The notes beneath the pieces were generated by a model. The model saw nothing but the letters and a program-made list of their open reading frames with translations. It was not told the DNA's origin and searched no databases. The position numbers and the translations under genes were made by a program. Positions 37,768 to 52,200 of a stretch of 64,000 nucleotides of DNA are shown here, in pieces. Source of the stretch: Ciona intestinalis. Its lineage: Eukaryota > Chordata > Ascidiacea > Phlebobranchia > Cionidae. Positions within the stretch are counted from its first letter, which is position 1. Each line of letters begins with the position of its first letter. The stretch is taken from contig NC_020179.2 in NCBI RefSeq assembly GCF_000224145.3, positions 2,434,125-2,498,124 of the forward strand, read 5' to 3'.

Positions 37768-40700
37768 TTACCATCGTCTGCGACCTGTAAAAAGATAAAT
37801 ATATAGCCATTGAAATCTAAACTAATGCAAACGTGAACTAAATAGTTAAATAAAGAAGTTATTTTATATTTAGCCGCAAATATACAGTACTGTGGGGTCA
37901 GATGGATAAAGTTAGCGCATATTAGGGCTGGGAAAAGTTAATCAGATCCTACTTACACTTGCTAACGTAATCGGAGCAGCAGTTTTTGTGGTAAATGCAG
38001 CTGTAGTTACATTGACATGGAAGGCTACTGTTGTAGTTGTCACCACATCGGTTTCTACAGGATGGCCTTACACAAGTTGGTACGGGAGAACTCCATTGGC
38101 CGTTGCTTTGACAGGTGCTGTCTCCGTTTCCAGTCAAAGTAAGACCTCTTCTGCAGGTGAACCAGACTACATCATTGACATCATAAGCGGCTTTGATGGG
38201 AGAGACTGAACCAAAAGCTGGAGCGCCACGCGCTGCACATTGTACAACAACTCTCTGGCAAGTTGGTTCGTCGTCCGACCATTCCCCACTCACTGTGCAA
38301 GTGAGGACATTCTGACCAACGATCTCATATCCAGCGTTGCAAACGTAAGTTGCTGTGGCGCCGATGTTGAAGGTGTTTCCTGGTGTGGTCAAACTTCCGA
38401 AGTCGATGTCGTCGGGTCGGTCGCAAGTAATTGCTGCCAAAGCGGGAAAAACAGTTTAAATTTTAAAACTGCTGATATATTGTTAACAAACAAAGGCCTA
38501 ATTTATCGGTAACAAGAGGTATTGTTTTATAACCAAGCATATATTGTTTGGTAAACAACATATTGTTTTGGTTTAAACAAAACTGTTGGTAAACGAAGCG
38601 TTATACAGTTCTGTTACATTTTAGTGAGTTTACTGGTTTTGTAATGTTATGTGCTAATTAAACAAAAATAAGAAACACAGAAATACTTAATACTCTGATT
38701 AGAAAAGTAAATATGACTTTGGTGTATTTTAACTACTGTTGTTTTGCTGCTTCCTCAATTGGTTTTTAACTTTGCTCTTTCATTTTAAACAGTTAACTAA
38801 AATACATTTTATATTATGCTTATCACAATAGGGTGGGTAAAGCTAAGACCCCTTTTCAATCTATTTTCTCCTCCCATTTGGTAGTAAACAAAACATTCAA
38901 ATATTTATTAAACCGTATCCGCATGACTCCTACAGACCGTTGTTAATTGTTTAAAACACGATCATGATAGGCCTGTTTGGATATTATCAGCTGAAAGTGT
39001 CCCGTTTTCCCACCCTACTATATATAAAAGAGATGTTATACCGTCACATTCAGGCGCGTCGCTCGACCATGTACCATCATCTCTGCATATGATGTCTTTT
39101 CTATCAGTTGTAGAATAACCAGAGTTGCATGTGTACCACACAACTGTTCCGATGGCATAAACCGCTTGAACTGGTGAGAATGCACCATTTTGTGCCTCTT
39201 CTGGTGGCGAGCATGTTACTGGAGCTGAAAATGAATTAACACTGCTATTATATAGATGTAATATTGTAGTAAACGTATTTAATGGTAGCAAAAATGCAAA
39301 AAAAATTAAGTAAGTGCAACAGACTATTGGTGTTGTATACGTTGAAATGCCAAGAAAATAAGCTCTCTCTCTCTCTCTCTCTTTTATATTTAAGTTCTTA
39401 CCAACACACTCTGGTTCATCGTGAGACCATTCACCACTGACCAAGCATGTAAGGACAGATTGACCTTGAAGGATATAGTTACCACTGCATGTGTACTCTA
39501 CTGTTTGATGGATGTCGTATGGACCACTTGCTGGATCAAAGGAACCGTTGTCAATATCGCCAGGTGTTGGGCATTGGATTGCTGTAAATTAAAAATATTT
39601 AATACGGCTGGATAATATATGCAGTAATCTTAACAAGCATAATGTGATATATCATATAGGGCGGGGACAGATAGGACACTTTCCATTCTATTTTCCTGTC
39701 TCATCATTTGGTTATAAACAAAAAACAAATAATTATAAAACCGTATCCTATTACGACTTCTATAAACCGTTGTTATTTGTTTAAAACATGATCAGGATAT
39801 TTGGATATTATGTGCTAAACGTGTTCCGTCTTTCCCAATCCTACCATGTATGCTTAGCATTTATTTAAGTTGAATTGACTTACGTTCGCAGCTGGGCACG
39901 TCGTTGGACCAAGCTCCATTTCGTTGACATTCGCTTTCTGATGCACCGTTTCTTTCGTAACCAACATCGCAAGAGAAATCAACCGAAGTTCCAGGGTTCA
40001 CTGGGCGAGTGACCACTGGCTCAATTGACCCGTTTTCTGGTCCAGCAATGACTGGGCATTTGAGGACGATTCTGGTGCAAGTTGGTTCGTCGTGTGACCA
40101 ACGACCGGTTGGTTGGCAGGTTAATGTGGCTTGACCGCTAAGAGTGTAACCACGAGAGCAAGTGTAAGTAACGGTTGATCTGGCAGTGTAGACTCTCTGG
40201 GAAGGACTGAAGGTTGCGAATCGAACATTGTCAGGTCGTCTGCAGTAACCTGTTAGACGAGGTAATTTTATTCTATATTTTTAGTGCGGAAATAGAAATC
40301 TAAGAAGTCCGCTATCAAGGTGAGTTATGTATTTAAACTGATATTTGTTTTTAGATAGGAGTTTACATTACAGTTTCTATATTTTATATAATTTCAGTAA
40401 GGTTCATGTCTGGAACTGAAGAGTTAGGACAGATTTGGCCCATTATTACCCCAGCGTACCCCGTCCAACTTCTCGGTCACATTTATTGTATGGAAACGAA
40501 AAACTTACGCTGGCATATTGGTACACTTTCCGACCATGTCCCATCACGTTGGCAAACGGCATCAGCTGCTCCAACTCTTTGGTAGCCACGGCTGCATTTG
40601 AACCACACTTGTGTTCCGGAGCTCACTGGTCTGGAGATGGTTGGTCTGATTGATCCGTTAGCTGGCCCGGAGATGACTGGGCACCTAATCACGATTCGGG

Positions 40701-41299
40701 TACAGGTTGGCCTGGTGTGTGACCATCTTCCACTTGATTGACATGTGAGGATAGATTGGCCAGACAGTGTGTAGCCACGTCGACAACTGTACGTCACTCT
40801 TGTACCAGCAGTGTACCAGCTACGGGATGGACGAACAGAAGCGTAACTTACGCGCCCTGGGTGTCTACATTTTCCAACTGAAACTGTGCACAAAATTGTA
40901 TAGCGGTCAAAATATCAAGCTCAACAAATAATTGTAATTTCAGTAGGGAGACAGCTGTCTATTTTTCGCCTATAGTGCTTACCTCTGCGACAGGATGGAG
41001 CACGTTTGGCCCAGCCAGAACTTGTGCATCGAATGGTAGCTGTTCCTACAAGACGGTATCCGCTTCTGCAAGCATATGTGTACGATCGTCCAGAGCGAAC
41101 TCGATAAGCTGTTCGAGGTGCTCCGTACCGAATGCTAGAGACGCTGCAGTAGCGACCTGTAAAAAGTTGTTACAATACAAAAGATATCGTTTTTTATACG
41201 CGTGTGATTCCCATACTTACGGTAGCTGCTGTAACCTGTTGCTGCTACATTCAATACAACAACTGCAAGAACGAGGAGAGAAATACGAATGAGATTCAT
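37768..41299 (-). CDS. Secreted protein with nine sushi/CCP domains and a somatomedin B domain
   Basis: Exons 41299-41221, 41156-40983, 40883-40509, 40249-39884, 39581-39402, 39224-39042, 38433-37957 and 37784-37768 join in frame to 616 residues. All introns are phase 1, typical of shuffled extracellular modules. A signal peptide (MNLIRISLLVLAVVVLNVAA) is followed by CCP domains encoded 1, 2, 2, 1, 1 and 2 per exon, each with four cysteines and a late tryptophan. The somatomedin B domain follows at about residues 575-612, with eight cysteines in the order CxxRCG...CQCNYSCxxxKNCCSDYxxxC. The final exon is 17 bases and splits the last Cys codon, giving CRRRW-stop. Without that splice the frame ends at 37949 with CK-stop. 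There is no membrane anchor, so it is likely secreted. The close relative at 55903-60667 is inverted. Such proteins can bind carbohydrates or complement-like partners; the actual role is unknown. Confidence 0.9.
38827..39023 (+). mobile_element. MITE-1 copy in CCP gene intron
   Basis: AATAGGGTGGGTAAAGCTAA at the left, GTCCCGTTTTCCCACCCTAC at the right, forward orientation. It ends about 19 bases from the exon 6 donor (exon end 39042). Confidence 0.85.
39363..39383. repeat. (CT)n microsatellite
   Basis: A run of about ten CT dinucleotides in the intron between exons 5 and 6 of the minus-strand CCP gene, close to the exon 5 donor. Confidence 0.9.
39653..39849 (+). mobile_element. MITE-1 copy in CCP gene intron
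   Basis: CATATAGGGCGGGGACAGAT at the left, GTTCCGTCTTTCCCAATCCT at the right, forward orientation, between exons 4 and 5. Confidence 0.85.
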
Positions 41300-41400
41300 C
41301 TTTCACTTGTTGCTTCTTCAATGAAGATGATTCGACTAACGAACGAGACAGCTTATATAGGCCGTTGCTGGTCGTATGCTGACGCGGCATTTCCAAAATT
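41300..41400 (-). promoter_or_regulatory. Core promoter of minus-strand CCP gene
   Basis: TATATAAG at 41359-41352 lies about 53 bases before the ATG. The block CCTATATAAGCTG, then TCGTTCGTTAGTCGAATCAT and on to the ATG is almost the same as that before the plus-strand paralogue. Confidence 0.75.
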
Positions 41401-42838
41401 CGCGGTGTTTTGCTTATGATTAGATGAACTTTCAAATTACAATATAAACGAGGCGGCGTGTTAAGCAAATTATAGAAACTCCACAACACGTTTGTGTGAT
41501 TGTTAGGCTTATTACGGGTAATTATATAAACTTAATAAAGCCTACATTGAAAATTGCCCGAAGTTACGTAATGAGTCGGCATCTGACGCACTCATTGCGA
41601 TTAGGTCTGCAAACTTACATATCAACAATAGATAGGCAATGTCTTTACACGCAGTATCCTATAGTATAGAAGTATACGTTTACATATAAAATCTTTCGGT
41701 AAACATAAAGCGCAAATCAAAGCTTTGTTATAGCAATATTACAAAACAGATGAAACTAAACCGTGGTATGTATAGCCGTGGAAAACAGACGGAGAAGTTT
41801 ATGTCAAACGTAAGTTTGTGTGTTAAAAAGGGAACATAACCGAATCAAAAACCTTATAATATACCAAAAGTCCCAACGTGCAAACAGTCTGTTTTTGCGT
41901 ATTTTGTTGGAGTTGGTAGGCTATACAGTAAAGCTTGTTTATATTAATTAGCACGTATCATAATTACAGCACAGGAAATTATAGAAATTTTATCATTTTT
42001 TACCGTGTTTGAAATACAAATTGCTGCAGACAAAGCCGTATTCGGCATCTACTAATTCCCACAACGTGCAGAAAATGCAAAATCGCAGAAGAAAATTATG
42101 TCGCTGATAACGTCAGAGGGAATAATTTGTATAATTGGAAAAGTTCTGAGTAATTCGATTAAAGTAATTAAAACGCAAGCAAGTTATGTTTAGAAATCTT
42201 ACCACACGGTTTTATAAGGAGAGAAAAACAAACCGCATGATAAAATGAGAAAAACAGAATACCCGAGTTTATAAGAAGAAAAAAACAACTGAGTTTTATG
42301 GGAAAAGAAAAAATGATTTTTTATAGCAAAAACAAAACAAAACATATTCTTCTCCACAATATAAAAGTTTCGCTTCCGCTGGCTTGTAAACTGCTTTTAC
42401 TTTGTGACAGTATATGTACAGCTTTCTTGTATCCATAAAACGCCTTACTAAGTTTTTTAAACGTCATTTTGGGCGTTTCTAACTTGCTTTAACAGTTCAA
42501 GTTATTTTGTGGAAACAACCAAAATAAACGTTTCTAACTATAGTTGTGAGAACAAAATTATATTACAGAATATTGATTCCTGCATAATGATAACATGTAA
42601 CTATAAGACCATTTTAGGCTAAGTCTTGCTATGCACCAGAAAAAAACATGTGCTTAATCACGAAATATTTCACAGAGCGCGATGTATCCCTAATACTGAA
42701 AATGTATTTCATTTAAACGGGTTAAAACAGAAGGTGAAATTTTTCGTAATCTTAGAAGTATATAACTCCACTACTGATTATATCATTGACATACGGAACT
42801 GCACATATTGATGTAATACAATTTAGTCAGACCATTTA

Positions 42839-43013
42839 TTACTGCGGGGTAACATGAGTACCCCAAACACATAATACTCCAAATTTTATAATCGCTTTTT
42901 TAATAATTAACAGCAATCTTTCAGGGTCACGAGGATTACGGATATATGATTCTGCTACTAAATGAAATGACGAAAAATGATGAAAACATGAACCAACTTA
43001 CCCAAACTACTAT
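42839..43013 (-). mobile_element. MITE-1 copy, diverged
   Basis: TTACTGCGGGGTAACATGAG at the left, ACTTACCCAAACTACTATT at the right. The interior is recognisable (ACATAATACTCC, GGTCACGAGGATTACGG). It sits two bases from the next copy. Confidence 0.7.
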
Positions 43014-43015
43014 TT

Positions 43016-43207
43016 AGTACTGTGGGGTAAGATGGAACACCTCTAGCACATAATATCTAAATATTAGGATTATGTTTTAAGCAATGAACAACGGTATAAG
43101 AGTCGTGGGAATAAGGTTTTGTAATTTTTTGAATGTTATCTGTTTACTATCAAATGGGACCAGAAATCAAAAAGAAAAGGTGTCACATCTTTCCCACCGT
43201 ACTATAT
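43016..43207 (-). mobile_element. MITE-1 copy
   Basis: TAGTACTGTGGGGTAAGATG at the left, CACATCTTTCCCACCGTACT at the right, reverse orientation. It is adjacent to another copy and ends 35 bases past the SLC5 stop codon, so it may lie in the 3' UTR. Confidence 0.85.
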
Positions 43208-43241
43208 TACAGATTTTTTGGATATTTAAAAAATATAAAAG

Positions 43242-46200
43242 TTAAACTGTTGCTACGTCTAACCCATCCGTCAATTCAGCGTCAGAAGTTCTGTTTATTT
43301 TTGCTATTTCCAAGAAATTTATGAGTTTTTCGTTGGTTCCACCATTAGATAACATGGCTGGCTTCTTGTCAAAATCTAACTCAGGGACACCAAAGCGAAA
43401 GAACTTGTTTACTTTCTCAGGAAGGTATTTGCTTTCAATAAATGGAACAAAATATCGAGGATCACTCATCTTCGGATTTTTGAAACCTTAAAACAATTGT
43501 TTTATTATTATTACTTGTAAAAATGTAGTAGGGTGGGGAAAATGGGACACCTTTTTATATTATTTTTTAGGCCCATTTGGTAGCAAACAAAGAACATTTA
43601 AATTATAAAACTGTATCCTCAGGACTAATATAGACCGTTGTTAATTGTTTAAAACACTATCAGTATATTTGGATATCATGTGCTAAAGGTGTCCTATCCT
43701 ACTATATAAGTATTGGACACAAAACCACATTGAAAATTTACGCCTAAAGGATTCAGAAAGGGATGATGGACTAAGGTACTCATAAATATATAGTAGGTTG
43801 GGGGAAGATGGAACACTTTTAGCGCATAATATCCAATTATTCTGATCGTGTCTTAAACAATTAACAACGGTCTATGGGAGTTGTGAGGATACGGTTTTAT
43901 AATTCTTTGAATGTTTTTTGTTTACTGCCAAATTGGAGGAGAAAATAGGATGAAAACGTGTCCCATCTTCCCCACGCCAATGTATAGTATTGTGTAGAGA
44001 AAGTTGGATACCGTTAGAATCTATCCCATATTATCGAATCGTGTTTTTAACAAATAACCTTATTAGCTTACTACACAATAGGATGGTAAATGGACAGTGA
44101 AAACCTGGACCATCTTACCAAAGCGACCCAGCCTACTATAAAAGTGAATTTTTAACAAACCTGTTATACAAGAAACCAGAAGTCCTGTTACAAGAGTAGC
44201 AACTAAACCCAGAGCTCCAAGATATAGATATGAGATGGAGTACAATGAATCAGCCAAGTACGGTCTATAAACAAATAATGTTGAATACTCATGAAAAAAT
44301 GCACGGGGCGGGGAAGACGGAACACCTTTAGCGCATAATATTTAAACATCCTGATCGTGTTATAAACAATTGACAATGGTCTATGGGAGTTGTGAAGATA
44401 TGGTATTATAATTCGTTAAATGTTCTTTGTTTACTACCAAATGGCACGAGAAAGTAGAATTTAAACGCACCCCATCTTCCCTCACCCATAAGAATCTTCG
44501 TGTATAGCCGGGCAACGAAGGACGTTATAACACGGATTTCTTTTTATGTTTTTTTAAATGCATAGCTGGCAAGTTATACAACTCATAAAGGACAGCTGGG
44601 TTGTAGCAACTGCCGTTTAAGAGTCTTGCCCAAAGACACATATACGCCCACAGTGGCAGCAGCGCCTATAGCCTCGAAACCTGCAGATGCAGACCTGCTA
44701 ACCACTGTACCACGCTGGACAATGAATGATATGTCTAGAGCATAAAAACGTAAACACCTTGATGAATCAGCAGCAACCTCATCGTTGAAATCCATAGTTG
44801 TGTATGGATAACTCATTGTGGCATATTGTATGTAGCTGGAGTTCAGATTTGTAGTGTTGCCCAACCAGTCGTTAGTTGTGGCAACCATACACTGATCTGC
44901 ATTAAGTGGCAACACTCGCTTTTTTGTTGGATCTTGGTACATTGTACCAGCGATAGTAACCCACATTGAGAAGCCGAAGCCAATTGTCATACCAAATATA
45001 GCGCCCTGGAAATATATAACAAGTGGGGTAAGATGGTCCATATTTCTATGTTCTCAAATCGTCCCATTTGTTAGTAAAAAAATGTTTGTTTATACTGTAT
45101 ATGGGAAAGTCCCAGAAAAGAGCATGTCATAAGACTTGTAATATATAGGTATAGTACATTATACCCAATAATATATATTTTTTTAATATGAAACGCTTCA
45201 CGATGTTTCATGTCATCCTTGTGCATTACTCATCAGTATATCCCGTAATAAATAATGGCCTATCACGTATTATAATGAACTGACACGCTCACATTATGTA
45301 TTCATACATGCCCACTTTCGAGGGCATTCCTAAGCTAATGAAGTACGCGTGATGAATTAAAAATCCCTAACTAAAAAACTCACCAGCGCGTTAATCCACG
45401 GAAAAAATATGGCCATTGTATAAACCCCAAGTAAAGGGCCGCTAAAAGCACCCCCGGCGGTCACAGCGAGCTGTATTATGGTTGACCCGATTGCTTCTGT
45501 TAGGAAAGCTAAAGTGGTGACGATTCCACCTACCACGAAACCTGTATTTTGAAACAAACGGGTTACAGTATAGCATTAAAATATATATATAGTTGGGTGG
45601 GGAATCAGACACCTTTAGCACGTAATATCCAAATATCCTGATCGTGTTTTGAACAACTAACAAGGGTCTATGGAAGTTGTCTGGATACCGTTTTATAATT
45701 CTTTGAATGTTCTTTGTTTACTACTAAATGGCTCGAGAAAAATAAAATAAAAAGGTGTCCCACCTACCCCACTCTATACGAATACAGTTTTTAAGAAGTT
45801 TTAGAGAGAAAATGGTGCAAGGTTGTAAATGTTATATCCAAGCACGTATAACTCTGATTTTAGAGGGATCAGTTGTTGCCTATATAAGCTATACCAATAA
45901 ATAACATTAGTNNNNNNNNNNNNNNNNNNNNNNNNNNNNNNNNNNNNNNNNNNNNNNNNNNNNNNNNNNNNNNNNNNNNNNNNNNNNNNNNNNNNNNNNN
46001 NNNNNNNNNNNNTCCTTGGGCAGACACTTAACGCCAATTGCTCCAGCCCATGGTCACTAATGGTTTGTCCAAATTATCAGCCATACATAAAAAGATCCCC
46101 AAAAAATAATCACCCACAAAGTAACTCGTAAGCTGGCACGAGGTTTTAAACCCGTGCGACTGTCGTTTTCCGGACCCCCGAGGATAAAGTAAGTTACATT

Positions 46201-49200
46201 CATTCATCCATTCAAATAACAATTGTTAAAAAAATTAAAAACCGTCGCAGTTAAACCCAATAGTGCATACATACATACATAAGTCCCTTTAATAGTATAG
46301 TGGTACGGTGGGGTAAGTTAAAAATATCTTTTAAGAAATTACCAACGGTCTACGAAAGTCGTGAGATACGGTTTTATAATTGTTTAAATATTTTTTGTTT
46401 ACGACCAAATGGGATGAGAAAATAGAATGAAAAGGTGTCTCATTATTCCCACCCTCCTGTACAATGCTTAGCAATGCTACAACGTACTGTTAAATACGTT
46501 TCTATATAGTAGGGTGGGGGAAGATGGGACCTATTTTCTTTCAATTTTCTCGGACCATTTGGTACAAACCAAAAACATTCAAAGAATTATAAAACCGTAT
46601 CCTCACGAATTTTATAAACCGTTGTTATTTGTTTAAAACTCTATTAGGAAATTTGGATATTATGTATATACTAAAGACGTTCAGTCTTTCCCCACTCTAC
46701 TGTATATATAGTGGGGTGGAGGAAGATGGGGCATCTTTAGCACATAATATAAAAATATCCTGATCGTGTTTTTAATAATTAACAACGGTCTGTGGGAGTC
46801 GTGAGGATATAGTTATATGATTCTTTGAATGTTCTTTGGTTATTACTAAACGGGACGAGAAAATGGAGTTAAAACCCTTCTGTATGTTAAATTAATTAAC
46901 AATGACTTACCAAGTAATTTGCTAATGTTAAGTTGTGTTTTCTCTCTTAATCTGGGGAAGCAAGGCAGGAGAAAGTCAGCAAGTACGAGTCCGGATACGG
47001 CGTTGATGCCAGAAGATACAGTACTGTGAATAAATCACGATCAACATTGCGATCTAATTATAAACATATATCTATGGCCAATTATTATATGCATGAGTGT
47101 AAAAAGATTAGGTTTTCACCTTTAGCATATAATATCTAAATATACGAATCGTGTTTTAAAAATTATATATATATAGTAGAGTGGGGGAAGATGGGACAGC
47201 TTTAACACACAATATCCAAACAGCCTGATCGTGTTTTAAACAATTAACAACGGTCTGTGGAAGTCGTGAAGATACGGTTTTATAATTCATTTAATGTCCT
47301 TTGCTTACTACCAAATGAAAAAAGAAAACTAAACGAAAAGGTGTCCTATTTCCCCTTACCTTACTATATCTATTAATTTAATTATACACGGCCTCACCTT
47401 AGCATGCCGCTGTAAGCAGCTGAAACGAACAGCCCCGCCATTCCAGGCAACTCTGCAAAGATTTGCAACACCAGGTAAGGGACAGTCTGATCAATTTTGA
47501 TTATTTTCCCAGCTGTCAAAGGATCGCACCCTTCATAGTAAGCATACATCGCACAACCGTTTAATGCTGCTATGAAAAGCAGGAGTGACATCGGGATCCC
47601 GGACAAGATAGATGCTCTGTAATGTTACATAAAACATGAGACGATACGTTTATTTTAACGCGCCTAACTATTTGCAATGAGAAACTGTATACTATAAATA
47701 AATATTGATATACATTTTCTTGTTATGGCGTTTATTCCTTGCTGCAATTGCTTTGCTATTTTATGTTTTGCAACACTATAGGTATTTTGTTCGAGTTATG
47801 CATAAAGATTGCCACGTTATACCAGAAATGGACATAAATAAATGAAAGTAGGTTGCTTTATCGTCACATGGCTGGGCAACGGCAGTTATTATAGCATGGG
47901 AGTTCTGTTTTATACACCCCGTGCCAACGAGCTACTACACATGATTGGATGGGGAAGGATGGGACAACTTTTTATTATCCCTTCTTGCCCCATTTACTAG
48001 TAAACAAAGAACATTTAAAGAATTGTAAAATTGTATTCTCACGACTTCCATAGACCGTTGTAATTTGTCTAAATCACAATCATAATATTTGAATGGTATC
48101 TGCTAAAGTTGTCCCGTATTACCCCACAATACTATAGATGTAAATTTATTAACATGCGGGGTACATATGTTTTAAAATGAGAACTTACATTCTTGCATCG
48201 CGAACGCTCTCACAAGTTTGATAACGTTGAACAAAAGCTTGGTTACAGCAACCAGCTGTTGACCAAGATATCCCTACACCAACCATTATCGTCCAAAATG
48301 TATGGACAAGGGTCGGGTCCGGGTTGAAGCTGGAGATATGTAATATAAGTCATATTAAAGTTGTTTGGTCGATACATATATTAAAAAAGGGAAAAAAGCG
48401 TTATTAGGTGAGTATGATTAGGTATCCAAATTTTATATAATGGTGTATAATATACTTCAAGATCGTATAGATATAGTAGGGAAACTAAGACGAGCTTTCA
48501 GTCTATTTTCTCATCCCATTTAGTAGTAAACAAAAACATTAAAAGAGTTATAAAATTTGTTTTTTCACGACTTCCATAGACAGTTGTTAATTGTTTAAAA
48601 CACGATCAGGACATTTGGATATTATGTGCTAAAGATGTCCCGTCTTCCCCCACCCTACTATATATAGAATGTGTATGCGTGCATGCGTTTATGTCTTGTG
48701 TAAGATAGAAATTGAGGTGTACGAGTGGCAACCGTGTGTAAAATGGTTTTATATGAGTAAGGTCCTACGGCAAGACAAGCCTGCTCTAGATTTGGGCCAA
48801 TGTTGTCATATTCGCCCAGCAGTACACGAAGATATACATAGCCATAAATACACCAACATGACATCAAGTATATCCATATTAACTTACTCCCAAACAGTGT
48901 TTCTATGTCCTCTTTCAACTGCTTCCCAAATCTTATCAGTTCCTCCAAGTAAAATAGCGATCTTTATAAATACAGCCATGGAACCAGATACCATGATGAA
49001 TGCTTGCAATGTGTCGGTCCATATCACAGCTTTCATGCCGCCCTATAATGGAATATAAACCTTATGTATGTTGTTATAATAGTAAACTATATTTGCGATA
49101 GTACAGTTGTGGTGTATACTTGACACTATACGAAGAAAAGACATTCTGAAAAGTGAATAAATGTATCCTATTTATCATTCTATGGCGGACAACTTTACAA

Positions 49201-52200
49201 TCGATATAACACGAGAGTTCTGTTTCAAATACCTCGTGTCCGCTTAGTTTCCATGACTTTGTATGTATATTTTACAAGTTATAATGTATTTAACATCCTG
49301 GTTCACAGGGTCGGAGCAATTGCTATTAAGCGTCTTTGGACCCAAACACATAACCTACGTCCATATAACTCTCTATATATTTGGATATTATGGAATACTC
49401 ACAATAGTTGTATATAATGTGCAGATTCCTGAAGTGAGTAGAATGCTAACCGCTAAACTGATTGGGCTTACAGATGTTAAGGCAAGTGAAGTCACGTATA
49501 ATGTGAAGGCCATATGAGTAACCTAAAAAAACAAGAGAAAACAAAAGATCTGTTAACGGCCAGAATGAAAAATTGTTCCATTCAAATGCCGTGGTCGTTT
49601 TGTAATTATACTTTATATAACTTCGTTATTACTTTGGCTGGGAACAAGTACGAAATCTTGCTGTATGACACTTTATTGTAATTTAACGACCTAACGAGGT
49701 ATTTTATATTTTATGATTGGGATCTGCGGCTACTTCAAGTAGAATGAAAGGTATTTATTACCGGGGACATATTTAATATGTAGGAAAGCAAAGATACTCT
49801 TCTAACAATGTTAAGAGAGCTTTTATCTTTAACGTAATGAAATCCATCATGTAAAAGCATCAAAACGTTTTCAGTTCAGGTTAAATTAGCCATATACCCT
49901 GGCGTGTACATTGACAAAGGAGTTTTTAAAATCGGTGCAAACACAGGTAAAGTCTTACAACCTATCGTAACCATTGTAGCGCTGTTATGATGTTTGATCG
50001 GTATGCATAAAACTAAAGCAGTGACGTAAAAGATAGATCACACCCATAAATCTTACTTGATTTATTCCGTGTGGCCGGAAAACGACAGTCGTTATAACAT
50101 GGGTGGTCTGTTTTATACATCTCGTGCCCAATTACGAGTTAACAGGTAAACTTTGTGAGTGATTATTTAAAGAGATTTTTTCTGTTTGTGCGACAATTTT
50201 GTTTAACCGAGCACAAAATGCACCGCTAGAATATATAACCAAATCTCCTTGCCCAATTTATATTGCCGTTATTGGATTCCACCCATATAAAATATATAAA
50301 GCAAACCACCAAACCATTATGTCAACTTACCGTATTAAATATAACAAGGGATGAAGCGAAAAGTCGAACACTTCGGTGAAATCGGATTTCTAAAAGCTGA
50401 TAAAAAAAAGATAAATCTTAAAATATTAAGAGTAAAACTTTAAGCTAGGGTGGCATTTTCGGATATCGACTAAACTAGTCGCCGCCTAAATCGACCGACG
50501 AAAATTTAGCGGCCGATTTCGACTGACTAACTTCTGTATAATATAGGTAATGTACATAAATTTAGTCGCCCGACTAAAATACCGGTAACCAATATTAACC
50601 GCGACCGACTAACTTTAGTTGGTAGCAGAAAATACCATCCCTGGACCATGTAAGGACAAACGTGTCAAAAATAAGTTCATGAATTCACTTGAATATTGAC
50701 TTCGGTTAAACCAGTTTATAGGATAAATAAATTCCTCTATTATGACCTATATACACATGGTAAGTCGGGATGAATGTGAATGTATGAATGAATGTAACCT
50801 ACTTTATCCTCGCGTGGCTGGAAAACGACAGTCGTTATCACACGGGTTTAGCACCTCGTGTCAGCTTACGAGCTACCATGTATGTTACTTTGTAGGTGAT
50901 TATTTTTTTTAGATTTTTTCCATTTCTATAGGTATTGCTGATAATTTGGACAACCCATCAGTGACCACTGGGTTGGGGCAATTGTCGTAAACACATACGC
51001 CCACAATGGTAGCAATGATGGAAACCGTTAGCACATGTATACTTCATATTTCCCAATTGTGTTTTAACAATTGACAAAGCTATACTTTAGAGTAGTGAGG
51101 ATACGGTCAAAGAATGAAAACATGAACCGTCTTACCCCAACCGACTATACCACGATAAGTGAAATGGTAGGGTGGGGGAAGATGGGACACGTTTTNNNNN
51201 NNNNNNNNNNNNNNNNNNNNNNNNNNNNNNNNNNNNNNNNNNNNNCTTTCCATTTGGTAGTAAACAAAGAACATTCAATGATTTATAAAAACCGTATCCT
51301 CACGACTTTCACAGACCGTTGTTAATTGTTTAAAACACGATCAGGCTATTTGGATGTTATGTATTAAAGGTGTCCCATCTTCCCCCACCCTACTATGTGT
51401 ACATAGTGTTACCTCGTACACGGAAGGCAATTGAAGTCTGTGGAACAGCGGTATGTAATAAAAGCAAGCACCAAAAATCTGTACCAAAGTGGCAGCACTG
51501 AACCAAAACACCACTGTTCCCATAAGATAGGCGTAAGCCGGATAACCAAGAACAGTTATTGAGGATATGAAAGTCACAGAGAGGGATAGTGCCACTGGGA
51601 TCTGTTAAATATAAACCAGAAGTTATATATTTACTTTATGATGATTATATAGGAACTTAAGGGTGTTGGAAAGTTTATGACAATAAATTACACAATTTCT
51701 TTTTTTATCCCCTCGGTTATCAGAACAAAGGTCATATTTAATTAACACAGCGAAGAGATGGGAATTAATAAAAGCGCAGAGGGTAAACGAATTAAAGCGC
51801 ATTTGTTAAAAAGAGCGACTGTTAAAACATATATATGATGTAACTCATATAATAGTCCAAATACAACCGCTTAAAAATTGAAAATACTTTTTTTCTATAA
51901 ATATATTACCGGTGACATTCTTTTATTGCCAAAGTAATAATTCTCAACCGTTTTCTTGTTTCTATCTTTAAAAGCGTAATATGCCCCGATCGCCGTTGCC
52001 ATTATTAGCATTCCTATAAAGCAAAGAATGGGAAATTAGAACCTTCAAATAGTTTATGTGTAACATATATATAATAGAGTTGTTGTGTCTTCATTTATAT
52101 ATAGGATGGGGGAAGATGGGACACCTTTCACACATAATAACCAAATATTCTGATCGTGTTTTAAACAATTAACAACGATCTATATGGGAGCCGTGAGAAT

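Larger units (their letters stand above)
41401..43241. other. Intergenic region, mostly featureless
   Basis: The upstream flank of the CCP gene and downstream flank of the SLC5 gene. No gene was recognised up to 42838; two MITE-1 copies fill 42839-43207. Confidence 0.55.

Noticed and set aside
37988-38512. Plus-strand ORFs opposite the minus-strand CCP exons, and the mirror ORFs opposite the plus-strand CCP exons
   Set aside because: They are antisense shadows of real CCP exons and have no domain of their own.
48669-49058. 129-codon plus-strand ORF
   Set aside because: It is antisense to SLC5 exon 6 and a repeat.
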